Assembly (NCBI GenBank): GCA_043798435.1
Contig: JAZDOR010000130.1
Location: forward strand, 1 to 5,854
Direction of reading: 5' to 3'
DNA from: JAGUXG01 sp043798435
GTDB taxonomy: Bacteria; UBA9089; UBA9088; JAGUXG01
Length of the DNA: 5,854 bases
Under the pieces are notes generated by a model. That model saw nothing but the letters and a program-made list of their open reading frames with translations, ran no database searches and was not told where the DNA came from. Both the position numbers and the translations under genes were made by a program. Below, in pieces: positions 1 through 5,779 of this stretch (the first letter of the stretch is position 1; every line of letters starts with the position of its first letter).

Positions 1-2
1 TA

Positions 3-74
3 GACACTGATGGACACAGATGAACACTGATAATTTTTAATTCTTATCAGTGAAAATCAGTGTAAATCTGTGTC
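3..74. repeat. Palindromic intergenic repeat (GACACTGAT / ATCAGTGT family)
   Basis: Arms at 3-32 and 45-74 are imperfect reverse complements, matching at about 23 of 30 positions by hand alignment, around a 12-base AT-rich centre (33-44). Each arm is itself built from short units of the type ACACTGAT, ACACAGAT and AACACTGAT. Related units occur at the right edge of the window (5813-5854) and, as CACAGATTA, at 3957-3983, so this is a dispersed family in this genome. Transcribed, it could fold into a long stem. No T-run follows it on the plus strand, so it is not a standard terminator. Confidence 0.8.
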
Positions 75-112
75 AAAAAATATTAGTCCTCCCCAAAATT
101 ATGAGTAGTTAC
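58..112. repeat. Left copy of a composite repeat, inverted relative to 5780-5827
   Basis: The right half of the palindrome plus the following AT-rich stretch and the sequence TCCCCAAAATTATGAG then TAGTTAC reappear as the reverse complement at 5780-5827. Shared blocks, in order, are CAGTGT, ATCTGTG, AAATATT, TCCCCAA and TGAGTA(G/A)TTAC. The left copy carries a few extra bases (around AGTCC) between AAATATT and TCCCC. The copy therefore extends beyond the simple palindrome and includes unique-looking sequence. Confidence 0.65.
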
Positions 113-447
113 GAAATTGGGAAGAAAAGATTCTGCTCCTAGGGCTAATTTCAAATTTCTAATTTCTTTTAACCGCAAGCTTTCAAACAAAAGTGAACCG
201 TCCCGCAAATCTTATACGCCTCTCTTTGACTTGTATCACCTGAATAGAGGGCTACATAATCAAACTCCTCCGGGTAGATGCTGATCTTTATTCCCTCAGA
301 GTTAAACCCCCTATCAAAAGCAGTAATCTTCTCATCATACGCCTTCTTTCTTTAAGCCTCAGTAAAGGCAATTCTTTTCTTATCAAAAGGAAGTGCTTGT
401 CTATTGTATACCGAAAAGAAATTGGTTTACAAAAAAGTAACTACTCA
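102..447. repeat. Inverted 11-mer pair TGAGTAGTTAC / GTAACTACTCA
   Basis: TGAGTAGTTAC at 102-112 is the exact reverse complement of GTAACTACTCA at 437-447. The pair encloses 324 bases that contain the broken minus-strand reading frame at 169-426. A third, one-mismatch copy (GTAATTACTCA) lies at 5780-5790 after ilvD. The pair could be terminal inverted repeats of a decayed small mobile element, or ends of the dispersed repeat family. The identity does not extend usefully beyond the 11 bases, so the element reading is tentative. Confidence 0.45.
169..429 (-). pseudogene. Broken unrecognised ORF fragment, minus strand
   Basis: Read on the minus strand, codons run without a stop from 426 down to 355 (24 codons), meet a TAA at 352-354, then continue open in the same frame for 60 codons to a TAA at 169-171. 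The conceptual peptide looks protein-like: it includes LPFDKKRIAFTEA, then after the stop RKKAYDEKITAFDRGFNSEG, ISIYPEEFDYVALYSGD and REAYKICGTVHFCLKACG. Codon choice (GAG, AGG, ATA) resembles the intact genes. The frame is cut upstream by a TAA at 427-429, next to the 11-mer repeat at 437-447, so the N-terminal part appears to be lost. I do not recognise the family. It may be a C-terminal remnant of a gene inactivated by one nonsense change and truncation. The alternative is a chance open frame, although an 84-codon open stretch with one stop in AT-rich DNA makes that less likely. Confidence 0.5.
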
Positions 448-523
448 GGTTCAGAGGTTAAAGGGTTCAAGGTTCACGGTTAATCCTCTTATTCTCTAAC
501 CTTGAACTTTGAACCTCAGAACC
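448..523. repeat. Hairpin repeat (GGTTCAGAGGTT / AACCTCAGAACC)
   Basis: Arms 448-474 and 498-523 are reverse complements apart from a few mismatches and one indel; shared blocks are GGTTC, GAGGTT and TTCAAGGTT. A 23-base spacer separates them. The sequence resembles common GGTTCAAGGTTC-type dispersed intergenic repeats. It overlaps the downstream end of the transposase-like fossil frame on the minus strand. It is not followed by a T-run on either side, so I do not call it a terminator. Confidence 0.65.
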
Positions 524-672
524 ATAAACGAACACAATTTTTGCAAACCTGATTTGTTTGGGTATATCATAAAATATGCTTTTATCAAGGGATTATTCCA
601 CCTCGCAAGTGAAGCTGACTGTGCCCAAGATACTTGGTGCAACCTCTGGGATAACCATTTTATCGTAACTAT
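496..672 (-). pseudogene. Decayed C-terminal end of a REP-associated (Y1) transposase
   Basis: On the minus strand a frame is open from 672 to a TAG at 496-498. Its first residues read IVTIKWLSQRLH, then two changed positions, then SWAQSASLARW. This resembles the C-terminal helix-turn-helix tail of REP-associated tyrosine transposases (COG1943/Y1_Tnp), typically T-(L/I)-K-W-(I/L)-(A/S)-x-R-L-H-(M/L)-G-(T/S)-W-x-S-A-(S/N). The usual M-G is Q-V here, and a TGA at 673-675 interrupts the frame just upstream. The catalytic HUH and Tyr regions are absent, so this is a fossil. The assignment is from memory of the family pattern, not a search. The open plus-strand frame across the same bases (509-715) has no protein-like features and looks like its shadow. 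Confidence 0.45.
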
Positions 673-704
673 TCAGATGGGTATTTTCATACGCTCAATC
701 CAGG

Positions 705-733
705 TTGACAAATGATAGCCAAAATGCTATCAT
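705..733 (+). promoter_or_regulatory. Sigma70-type promoter of ftsK, placed for leaderless transcription
   Basis: A perfect -35 TTGACA lies at 705-710. A 17-base spacer follows, then a -10 TATCAT at 728-733 (5 of 6 to TATAAT). It is preceded by TGC at 725-727, which makes it an extended -10. Seven bases separate the -10 from the GTG at 741, so transcription should start at about 740-741, on or next to the start codon. This is inference from spacing; no start site has been mapped. Confidence 0.7.
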
Positions 734-735
734 TT
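710..735. promoter_or_regulatory. Perfect inverted repeat over the ftsK promoter, candidate operator
   Basis: AAATGATAGC (710-719) and GCTATCATTT (726-735) are exact reverse complements separated by six bases (CAAAAT). The palindrome begins at the last base of the -35 box and covers the whole -10 box. A dimeric repressor bound here would block RNA polymerase. It also ends six bases before the start codon. If transcription starts at 740-741 the palindrome is not in the mRNA, which favours a DNA operator over an RNA hairpin. The cognate regulator is not in the window. Confidence 0.6.
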
Positions 736-740
736 AGGTC

Positions 741-2774
741 GTGAAGACAAGGTCTATTATCGCAGGCATAGCCTTCTTTGGCATCTCCCTCCTATTCTTT
801 ATCGCCATTCTTTCTTTATGGAATGTAAGACCAGTAGATTGGACAGCTGGGTTTTCACAAAGGAATATCATCGGTCCTGTTGGAGCTCATATTGCCACTA
901 TCCTTATCGGTCTCTTTGGGATAGGAAGCCTTTTTATCCCTACATTTCTTTTTCTGATAGGCTTGGATATGATAAGAGGTGAGCCAAAAAACCCTGTTCC
1001 AAAGCTTCTCGCAGGAATAATATTCCTCCTTCTTCTTTCTATCCTTGCTTCACCCCTGTCAAATCCATCCTTAGAGTTCAGGATAACAGGTGGAGGATGG
1101 GTAGGATTCAAGTTGGGGATGTTTCTCCTATCCCTGCTTAATAAAGTTGGTTCTTATATTGTGGTAATCAGCCTTTTCCTCATCTCTTTGGTTTATCTCA
1201 CTAATGGCAGGCTTTTTTCCCTCCTTGGCATCCTCCTTTCTAAAAGACCGAAAGAAAAAAAGTCTGCACCAAGGGTGATAGTAAGGGGCGTAGAGGAAAA
1301 AGAAAGACCGGAGCCAAAAGAGAAAAAACCGTTAGAGAAAAAGGAGCCAGAGATAAAAATAAGTCCTCAAAGGTTAGAAGGCTATGAGCTTCCTCCCCTG
1401 TCCCTGCTCTCTGACCCACAGCATATCTCTGAGAAGGAGCAGAAAGAGGATCTGCTCTTGCTATCAAAGCAGTTAGAGGAGACTCTCGGGCAGTTCAAGA
1501 TAGAGACAAAGGTTGTCTGCATAAACAGGGGGCCTGTAGTCACATCCTTTGAGATTCAGCCTGCACCCGGGGTTAGAATAAGCAGTATCTCATCCTTAGC
1601 CGATGATATTGCCTTAGCTTTAGCTGCTATTGCTGTCAGGATTGAGGCGCCTATTCCAGGAAAGCAGGCAATCGGAGTAGAGATTCCAAACAGAAAGCCT
1701 GATAGGGTCTTTCTAAAAGAGGGGCTTATCACTCCATCCTTTTCCAAAGGGACCTCAAGCCTCTGCTTTTATCTGGGAAAGGATGTGAGGGGTGAAGATA
1801 TATTGGTTGACTTAGCTGAGATGCCTCATCTACTAATTGCTGGTGTCACAGGCTCTGGAAAGAGCGTCTGCCTCTCATCTATTATTACCAGCCTTATTTA
1901 TCGCTCCACACCCGCTGATGTAAAATTGATACTTATAGACCCAAAAAGGGTTGAGATGACAGTATTCTCAGGCATTCCGCACCTCCTCACACCTGTAATT
2001 GTGGAGGCAAAGAAAGCGGTTATCGCCCTCCAGTGGCTTATCAGGGAGATGGAAGACAGGTATAAAATCTTCTCTGAGGCAGGTGTCAGAGATATTGCCG
2101 GCTTCAGAAAGAAGGAGCAGTTGCCGTATATTGTGGTGGTGATAGATGAGCTTTCTGACCTTATGATTGTCTCAAGTCAGGCGTGTGAAGAGACCTTGAT
2201 CAGGCTCTCTCAAATGGCAAGGGCTGTCGGCATCCACCTTGTAATTGCCACCCAGAGACCATCTGTAGATGTTATCACCGGGATAATCAAGGCAAACTTT
2301 CCCTCCCGTATAGCCTTTCAGGTCTTTTCCAAGATAGACTCAAGGACAATCCTTGATATGATGGGAGCAGAGAAGCTCCTGGGAAAGGGTGATATGCTTT
2401 ATTTTCCAGCAAGCGTAGGAAAGCCAATAAGGGCTCAGGGTGCTTATGTATCTCTCTCAGAGATAGAAAGGGTCTGTGGGTTTATCAAGGCTTATGAAAC
2501 AGAAATTCCATCAGAGAAACTTGAATTTGAGCAGATGAAGGCGAAAGTTTCCGAGAAGGAAGAGGAATTAGATGATGAGATGTATGAGAAGGCATTGAGC
2601 ATTGTAGGTTTGACAGGCTATGCCTCAACCTCTATGATTCAAAGGAAACTGAAGATAGGCTATAATCGTGCTGCCAGCCTCCTTGAGAAGATGGAAGAAG
2701 AGGGAATAGTTGGCCCACCTGATGGCTCAAAGCCAAGGGAGATATTGGTTGATATAAAAGAGCTGAGGAGATAA
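741..2774 (+). CDS. ftsK: DNA translocase FtsK/SpoIIIE
   Basis: Membrane-anchored, ATP-driven, double-stranded DNA pump that clears chromosome termini from the closing septum and directs dimer resolution. The N-terminus has about four membrane segments (roughly residues 6-27, 50-76, 88-105 and 125-154). A short Lys/Glu/Pro-rich linker follows (about 168-210), much shorter than in E. coli FtsK. The alpha domain begins at YELPPLSLL (215-223). The RecA-like motor has Walker A GVTGSGKS (368-375), IDPKRVEM (399-406), REMEDRY (435-441), Walker B VVVIDE (465-470) and ATQRPSVDVITG (503-514). A complete winged-helix gamma domain (about 611-670) includes KIGYNRAA (638-645), the DNA-reading module that recognises polar KOPS/SRS sites. 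The 677-residue length fits a compact full-length member. The start is GTG: a TAG lies in frame two codons upstream and no other start codon precedes the first membrane segment. Only a weak AGG two bases from the start resembles a ribosome site, consistent with the leaderless promoter. Confidence 0.97.
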   Translation: MKTRSIIAGIAFFGISLLFFIAILSLWNVRPVDWTAGFSQRNIIGPVGAHIATILIGLFGIGSLFIPTFLFLIGLDMIRGEPKNPVPKLLAGIIFLLLLSILASPLSNPSLEFRITGGGWVGFKLGMFLLSLLNKVGSYIVVISLFLISLVYLTNGRLFSLLGILLSKRPKEKKSAPRVIVRGVEEKERPEPKEKKPLEKKEPEIKISPQRLEGYELPPLSLLSDPQHISEKEQKEDLLLLSKQLEETLGQFKIETKVVCINRGPVVTSFEIQPAPGVRISSISSLADDIALALAAIAVRIEAPIPGKQAIGVEIPNRKPDRVFLKEGLITPSFSKGTSSLCFYLGKDVRGEDILVDLAEMPHLLIAGVTGSGKSVCLSSIITSLIYRSTPADVKLILIDPKRVEMTVFSGIPHLLTPVIVEAKKAVIALQWLIREMEDRYKIFSEAGVRDIAGFRKKEQLPYIVVVIDELSDLMIVSSQACEETLIRLSQMARAVGIHLVIATQRPSVDVITGIIKANFPSRIAFQVFSKIDSRTILDMMGAEKLLGKGDMLYFPASVGKPIRAQGAYVSLSEIERVCGFIKAYETEIPSEKLEFEQMKAKVSEKEEELDDEMYEKALSIVGLTGYASTSMIQRKLKIGYNRAASLLEKMEEEGIVGPPDGSKPREILVDIKELRR

Positions 2775-2905
2775 AATTAGTAGGCAGTCTTATTCACTGC
2801 TATACTTTGGCAAAATTACAAAACTCTCTGTAAAATCGTCTGAAATAAAAATTGGCTTTTGGAGGTTTTGCTTTCAGAAACTGGGGTGCTGCCAAATATT
2901 CAGCA

Positions 2906-2935
2906 TTGACACCAAAGAACCTCAGGAATTATACT
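2906..2935 (+). promoter_or_regulatory. Sigma70-type promoter of the dehydrogenase gene, placed for leaderless transcription
   Basis: A perfect TTGACA lies at 2906-2911. An 18-base spacer follows, then TATACT at 2930-2935 (5 of 6 to TATAAT). Six bases remain before the ATG at 2942, so the predicted transcription start coincides with the start codon. This repeats the arrangement seen at ftsK. It also argues against the longer TTG-initiated reading of the gene, because the promoter would then lie inside the coding region. Confidence 0.65.
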
Positions 2936-2941
2936 TTTTTT

Positions 2942-3907
2942 ATGGAAAATACAAGGGTTGGCGTTGTTGGCGTAGGCCATATGGGAGACTTCCACGCCAG
3001 GGTATATAGAGAGATTCCTTATGTAGATTTAGTGGCTGTGGTTGATGCAAGAGAGGATAGGGCAAGAGAGGTTGCTGAGAAATATCATACGACTCCATTT
3101 ACAGACTATCGGGATATCTATGGGCTTGTGGATGCTGTCTCAATCTGTGTGCCTACATCCTTGCACTACCCTGTGACAGCCGACTTTCTTGCCCAAAAGA
3201 AGGATATTCTTTTGGAGAAGCCTATGACTACATCTATAGAGGAGGCAGAGGATTTGATAAGTCTGGCAAGGGATGCAGGCGTTCTGCTCCAGGTGGGTCA
3301 TGTGGAGAGGTTTAATGCCGCTGTTTGTGAATTAAAGAATGTGGTGCAAAACCCGATATTTATTGAGAGCAAAAGGCTTGGCCCAAAGACCCCAAGGATT
3401 GATGATGCAGGCGTAATCCTTGACCTGGCCATTCACGACATAGACATTGTCTTGTCCCTTGTAAAATCTGAGATAAAGAGGATAAATGTTGCCGCCTCAT
3501 CTGTCTATTCAGGACAGGAAGATATTGCCAATATTCAGATGGAATTTGAAAATGGCTGTATTGCTGTAATCACCGCCTCAAGGGTCACTGAGGAGAAGAT
3601 ACGGACATTGGCAATAACCCAGGAGGATGCCTATATCTTTTTGGATTATGCAGACCAGGAGCTTCATATCCACAGAAGGGCATCATCAGACTACTTTACC
3701 TCCCAGGAGGTGCTGAGATACAAGCAGGAGTCATTCATTGAAAGGATATTTGTCCATAAGGATAATCCCCTAAAGCTTGAGCTTGCCTATTTCATAGATG
3801 CCATCAATAATGGAACACCCCCTTCTTCCCCTCGGGAGGACCTACGGTCATTAAAGACGACATTAGATATTTTGGAGATGATAACTACTAATAAGATTTT
3901 GAGGTAA
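2942..3907 (+). CDS. Gfo/Idh/MocA-family NAD-dependent sugar dehydrogenase (possibly UDP-GlcNAc 3-dehydrogenase, GnnA-like)
   Basis: A 321-residue soluble oxidoreductase. The N-terminal Rossmann fold has VGVVGVGHMG (6-15, glycines 10, 12 and 15) and VVDA with Asp35 ending the second strand, which favours NAD over NADP. The family motif EKP (92-94) supplies catalytic Lys93. GHVERFNAA (119-127) follows, then DLAIHDIDI (161-169). Asp161 and His165 have the spacing of the Lys-Asp-His catalytic set of inositol dehydrogenase. The C-terminal half is the substrate-binding alpha/beta domain. The ERFN and DLAIHDIDI signatures recall the group that oxidises the 3-hydroxyl of UDP-GlcNAc for diamino-sugar lipid A or archaeal glycans. 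No aminotransferase (GnnB) or lpx gene is visible here, so the substrate stays open. The frame is open upstream to a TTG at 2852, adding 30 residues with no resemblance to the fold. I chose ATG 2942 because the Rossmann strand starts directly after it and the promoter sits immediately upstream. The only Shine-Dalgarno-like sequence (AGGA, 2924-2927) is 14 bases away. Confidence 0.9.
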   Translation: MENTRVGVVGVGHMGDFHARVYREIPYVDLVAVVDAREDRAREVAEKYHTTPFTDYRDIYGLVDAVSICVPTSLHYPVTADFLAQKKDILLEKPMTTSIEEAEDLISLARDAGVLLQVGHVERFNAAVCELKNVVQNPIFIESKRLGPKTPRIDDAGVILDLAIHDIDIVLSLVKSEIKRINVAASSVYSGQEDIANIQMEFENGCIAVITASRVTEEKIRTLAITQEDAYIFLDYADQELHIHRRASSDYFTSQEVLRYKQESFIERIFVHKDNPLKLELAYFIDAINNGTPPSSPREDLRSLKTTLDILEMITTNKILR

Positions 3908-3956
3908 CCGTTCACCGCAGAGACCGCAAAGTTCACAGAGAAGGAAAAATTTAATC

Positions 3957-3983
3957 CACAGATTACACAGATTACACAGATTA
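3957..3983. repeat. Three tandem copies of CACAGATTA
   Basis: The 9-base unit CACAGATTA occurs three times without change or gap. Degenerate units in the same orientation follow at about 4017-4035 (CGCAGATC, CGCAGATTA). This is the CACAGATTACACAGATT class of dispersed bacterial intergenic repeat, related to the ACACAGATGAACACTGA units at both window ends. It is nested inside the CACCGCAGAG inverted repeat. Confidence 0.85.
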
Positions 3984-3998
3984 AAAAGGAAATTCCTA

Positions 3999-4004
3999 TA
4001 TAAT
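3999..4004 (+). promoter_or_regulatory. Possible -10 box for ilvD
   Basis: A perfect TATAAT lies at 3999-4004, inside the repeat region. No good -35 lies 16-18 bases upstream; the nearest match, TTACAC at 3972-3977, is 21 bases away. If used, it would give a leader of about 100 bases carrying the right arm of the inverted repeat. The call is weak because the surrounding DNA is AT-rich. Confidence 0.25.
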
Positions 4005-4099
4005 CAAGTTAATTGGACGCAGATCTTCGCAGATTATCAGGATTAATAAAGATTTTATTCTCTGCGTTCTCGGCGTGCTCTGCGGTGAACAGAATTACT

Positions 4100-4104
4100 G
4101 GAGG
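4100..4104 (+). promoter_or_regulatory. Shine-Dalgarno site of ilvD
   Basis: GGAGG lies nine bases before the ATG at 4114, an ordinary strong ribosome binding site. It fixes the ilvD start. It also shows that this organism uses Shine-Dalgarno initiation for at least some genes, in contrast to the two genes upstream. Confidence 0.85.
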
Positions 4105-4113
4105 CGATAAAAA

Positions 4114-5772
4114 ATGCGATCAGATGTAATGAAGAAGGGCTTGCAAAGGGCCCCACATAGAGCCTTATTCAAGGCGATGGGCTATACGGATGATGAGCTC
4201 ACGAGGCCTATCATCGGGATAGCCAACTCAGCCAATGAGTTAATACCCGGACACATTCATCTTGGGAGGATTGCTGAGGCTGTAAAAACAGGTGTTCGCA
4301 TGAACGGTGGCACACCTATGGAGTTTTCCACAATTGGCATCTGCGATGGCATAGCTATGGGGCATTCCGGGATGAAGTATTCCTTAGCCTCAAGAGAGCT
4401 GATAGCTGACTCAATAGAGGTGATGGCTTCTGCCTATCCCTTTGATGGCCTGGTGCTTATAGGAAACTGCGATAAAATTATCCCTGGGATGCTGATGGCT
4501 GCCCTAAGGCTCAATATTCCTGCTCTTTTTATCAGTGGGGGACCTATGCTCTCTGGATGCTTGAATGGAAAGAAACTGGACCTTATATCTGTCTTTGAGG
4601 GTATTGGTGGATGTAGTTCTGGCAAGATAAGCGAGAAGGAGCTATCGGAGATAGAGGATTATGCCTGTCCGGGTGCTGGTTCTTGTGCGGGAATGTTCAC
4701 AGCCAACTCTATGAACTGCCTGGCTGAGGCTTTAGGACTTGCTCTTCCTGGCAATGGAACAATTCCTGCTGTATCTGGAAGGAGAATAAGGCTGGCAAAG
4801 GAGGCTGGAGCAAAAATTATGGAGCTTATTGAAAGGGATATCAAGCCACGGGATATAGCCACAATGAAAGCGTTTGAGAATGCTATCTATTGTGAAATGG
4901 CTATTGGTAGCTCAACGAATACTGTCCTGCACCTTCCTGCCATGGCAAAGGAGGCAGGGATAGAATTGGATTTGGCTATATTTGACAGGATAAGCAGAAA
5001 GACCCCAAACCTCTGTCGGCTATCCCCAGCAGGTGTGCATCACTTAGAGGATTTGGATATGGCAGGTGGTGTGACAGCTGTTTTAGCAGAACTTTCTAAA
5101 AAAGGGCTTATTTACAAGGAGATACTTACAGTTACAGGAAAAACAGTAGGAGAGAATATTGAGAACAGAAAGATACTTGACGAAGAGGTAATTAGACCAA
5201 TAGACAACCCATATTCAGAGGATGGAGGCATAGCCATTCTCTTTGGTTCTTTAGCTCCAGATGGGGCTTGCGTAAAGAAGTCTGCTACTGACCCAAAGAT
5301 GATGAAGCACACAGGACCGGCCAAGTGCTTTGACTGCGAAGAGGAGGCTTTTCAGGCAATACTTGGAGGAAAGATACAGAAGGGTGATGTCGTGGTGATT
5401 AGATATGAAGGACCAAAGGGTGGGCCTGGAATGAGAGAGATGCTTGCCCCAACCTCAGCCATAGCTGGAGTAGGATTAGATAAGGATGTGGCTCTCCTGA
5501 CAGACGGAAGGTTCTCTGGAGGCACAAGGGGTGCGGCTATTGGCCATATCTCACCTGAGGCAGCAGAAGGGGGACCCATTGCCATTATCCAGGATACTGA
5601 TATAATTGAGATAGACATTCCAGGCAGAAGGCTTGATATTAAGCTCACCAAGAAAGAGATAGAAGAACGACTCTTGAACCTTGAGCCCAAGAAAAAGAAG
5701 ATAACTGGTTACTTAGCAAGATATGCCTCGCTGGTAAGCTCCAGCCACAAGGGTGCAGTGTATCAAGGTTAG
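4114..5772 (+). CDS. ilvD: Dihydroxy-acid dehydratase
   Basis: Cytosolic Fe-S enzyme that dehydrates 2,3-dihydroxy-isovalerate and 2,3-dihydroxy-3-methylvalerate to the 2-keto acids preceding valine, leucine and isoleucine. Its 552 residues match the family's usual length and both ends look complete, from MRSDVMKKGLQRAPHRAL to YLARYASLVSSS near the C-terminus. Visible motifs: PGHIHL (45-50), ICDGIAMGH (76-84) with Mg-ligand Asp78, NCDKIIPGM (118-126) with cluster Cys119, Asp120 and the normally carbamylated Lys121, PGAGSCAGMFTANSMN (186-201) with cluster Cys191, YEGPKGGPGM (431-440) with Mg-ligand Glu432, and DGRFSGG (464-470) with Ser468 as the proposed base. Position 46 is Gly, where [2Fe-2S]-class enzymes carry their first cluster Cys; the E. 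coli [4Fe-4S] enzyme also has Gly there. Small departures from family consensus are AIGSSTNT (263-270; usually ALGGSTNT) and Cys77 before Asp78. The related sugar-acid dehydratases share the fold, but the sequence fits the IlvD branch. No other ilv or leu gene is visible. Confidence 0.97.
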   Translation: MRSDVMKKGLQRAPHRALFKAMGYTDDELTRPIIGIANSANELIPGHIHLGRIAEAVKTGVRMNGGTPMEFSTIGICDGIAMGHSGMKYSLASRELIADSIEVMASAYPFDGLVLIGNCDKIIPGMLMAALRLNIPALFISGGPMLSGCLNGKKLDLISVFEGIGGCSSGKISEKELSEIEDYACPGAGSCAGMFTANSMNCLAEALGLALPGNGTIPAVSGRRIRLAKEAGAKIMELIERDIKPRDIATMKAFENAIYCEMAIGSSTNTVLHLPAMAKEAGIELDLAIFDRISRKTPNLCRLSPAGVHHLEDLDMAGGVTAVLAELSKKGLIYKEILTVTGKTVGENIENRKILDEEVIRPIDNPYSEDGGIAILFGSLAPDGACVKKSATDPKMMKHTGPAKCFDCEEEAFQAILGGKIQKGDVVVIRYEGPKGGPGMREMLAPTSAIAGVGLDKDVALLTDGRFSGGTRGAAIGHISPEAAEGGPIAIIQDTDIIEIDIPGRRLDIKLTKKEIEERLLNLEPKKKKITGYLARYASLVSSSHKGAVYQG

Positions 5773-5779
5773 AAGCTAA

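Larger units (their letters stand above)
3910..4090. repeat. Long inverted repeat (CACCGCAGAG family) filling the gap before ilvD
   Basis: Arms at 3910-3942 and 4058-4090 are reverse complements at 26 of 33 positions; the outer 13 bases (GTTCACCGCAGAG) match perfectly. They enclose 115 bases that hold a triple tandem repeat and GCAGAT-type units. CACCGCAGAG-type repeats are widespread as intergenic elements in several bacterial phyla, with no settled function. The right arm ends ten bases before the ilvD ribosome binding site, so if it is in the transcript it forms part of the ilvD leader. Confidence 0.8.

Noticed and set aside
509..715. A 68-codon plus-strand open frame starting at TTG
   Set aside because: It begins inside the hairpin repeat, has no Shine-Dalgarno sequence, runs into the ftsK promoter and palindrome, and lies opposite the transposase-like fossil. 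Its peptide shows no recognisable features.
710..735. The ftsK palindrome as a Rho-independent terminator
   Set aside because: The stem is AT-rich and is followed by only three T residues before AGG. Its overlap with a strong promoter fits an operator better.
2784..2806. Short dyad GCAGT/ACTGC followed by TATACT downstream of ftsK, as a terminator or promoter
   Set aside because: A five-base stem with no T-run is too weak for a terminator, and no -35 better than about three of six matches lies at 17-18 bases. The pair at 2906-2935 is far stronger.
2852..2941. A 30-residue N-terminal extension of the dehydrogenase from TTG 2852
   Set aside because: The family fold begins directly after Met at 2942. 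The extension has no family resemblance or ribosome site and contains the likely promoter.
3957..3983. CRISPR array or origin iterons
   Set aside because: The units are nine bases, directly abutting, only three in number and part of a dispersed intergenic repeat family. There are no spacers, cas genes or replication genes.
5352..5690. A 112-codon minus-strand open frame inside ilvD, and similar shorter ones inside ftsK and ilvD
   Set aside because: These are antisense shadows of strongly conserved coding sequence, with no ribosome sites or recognisable protein features.
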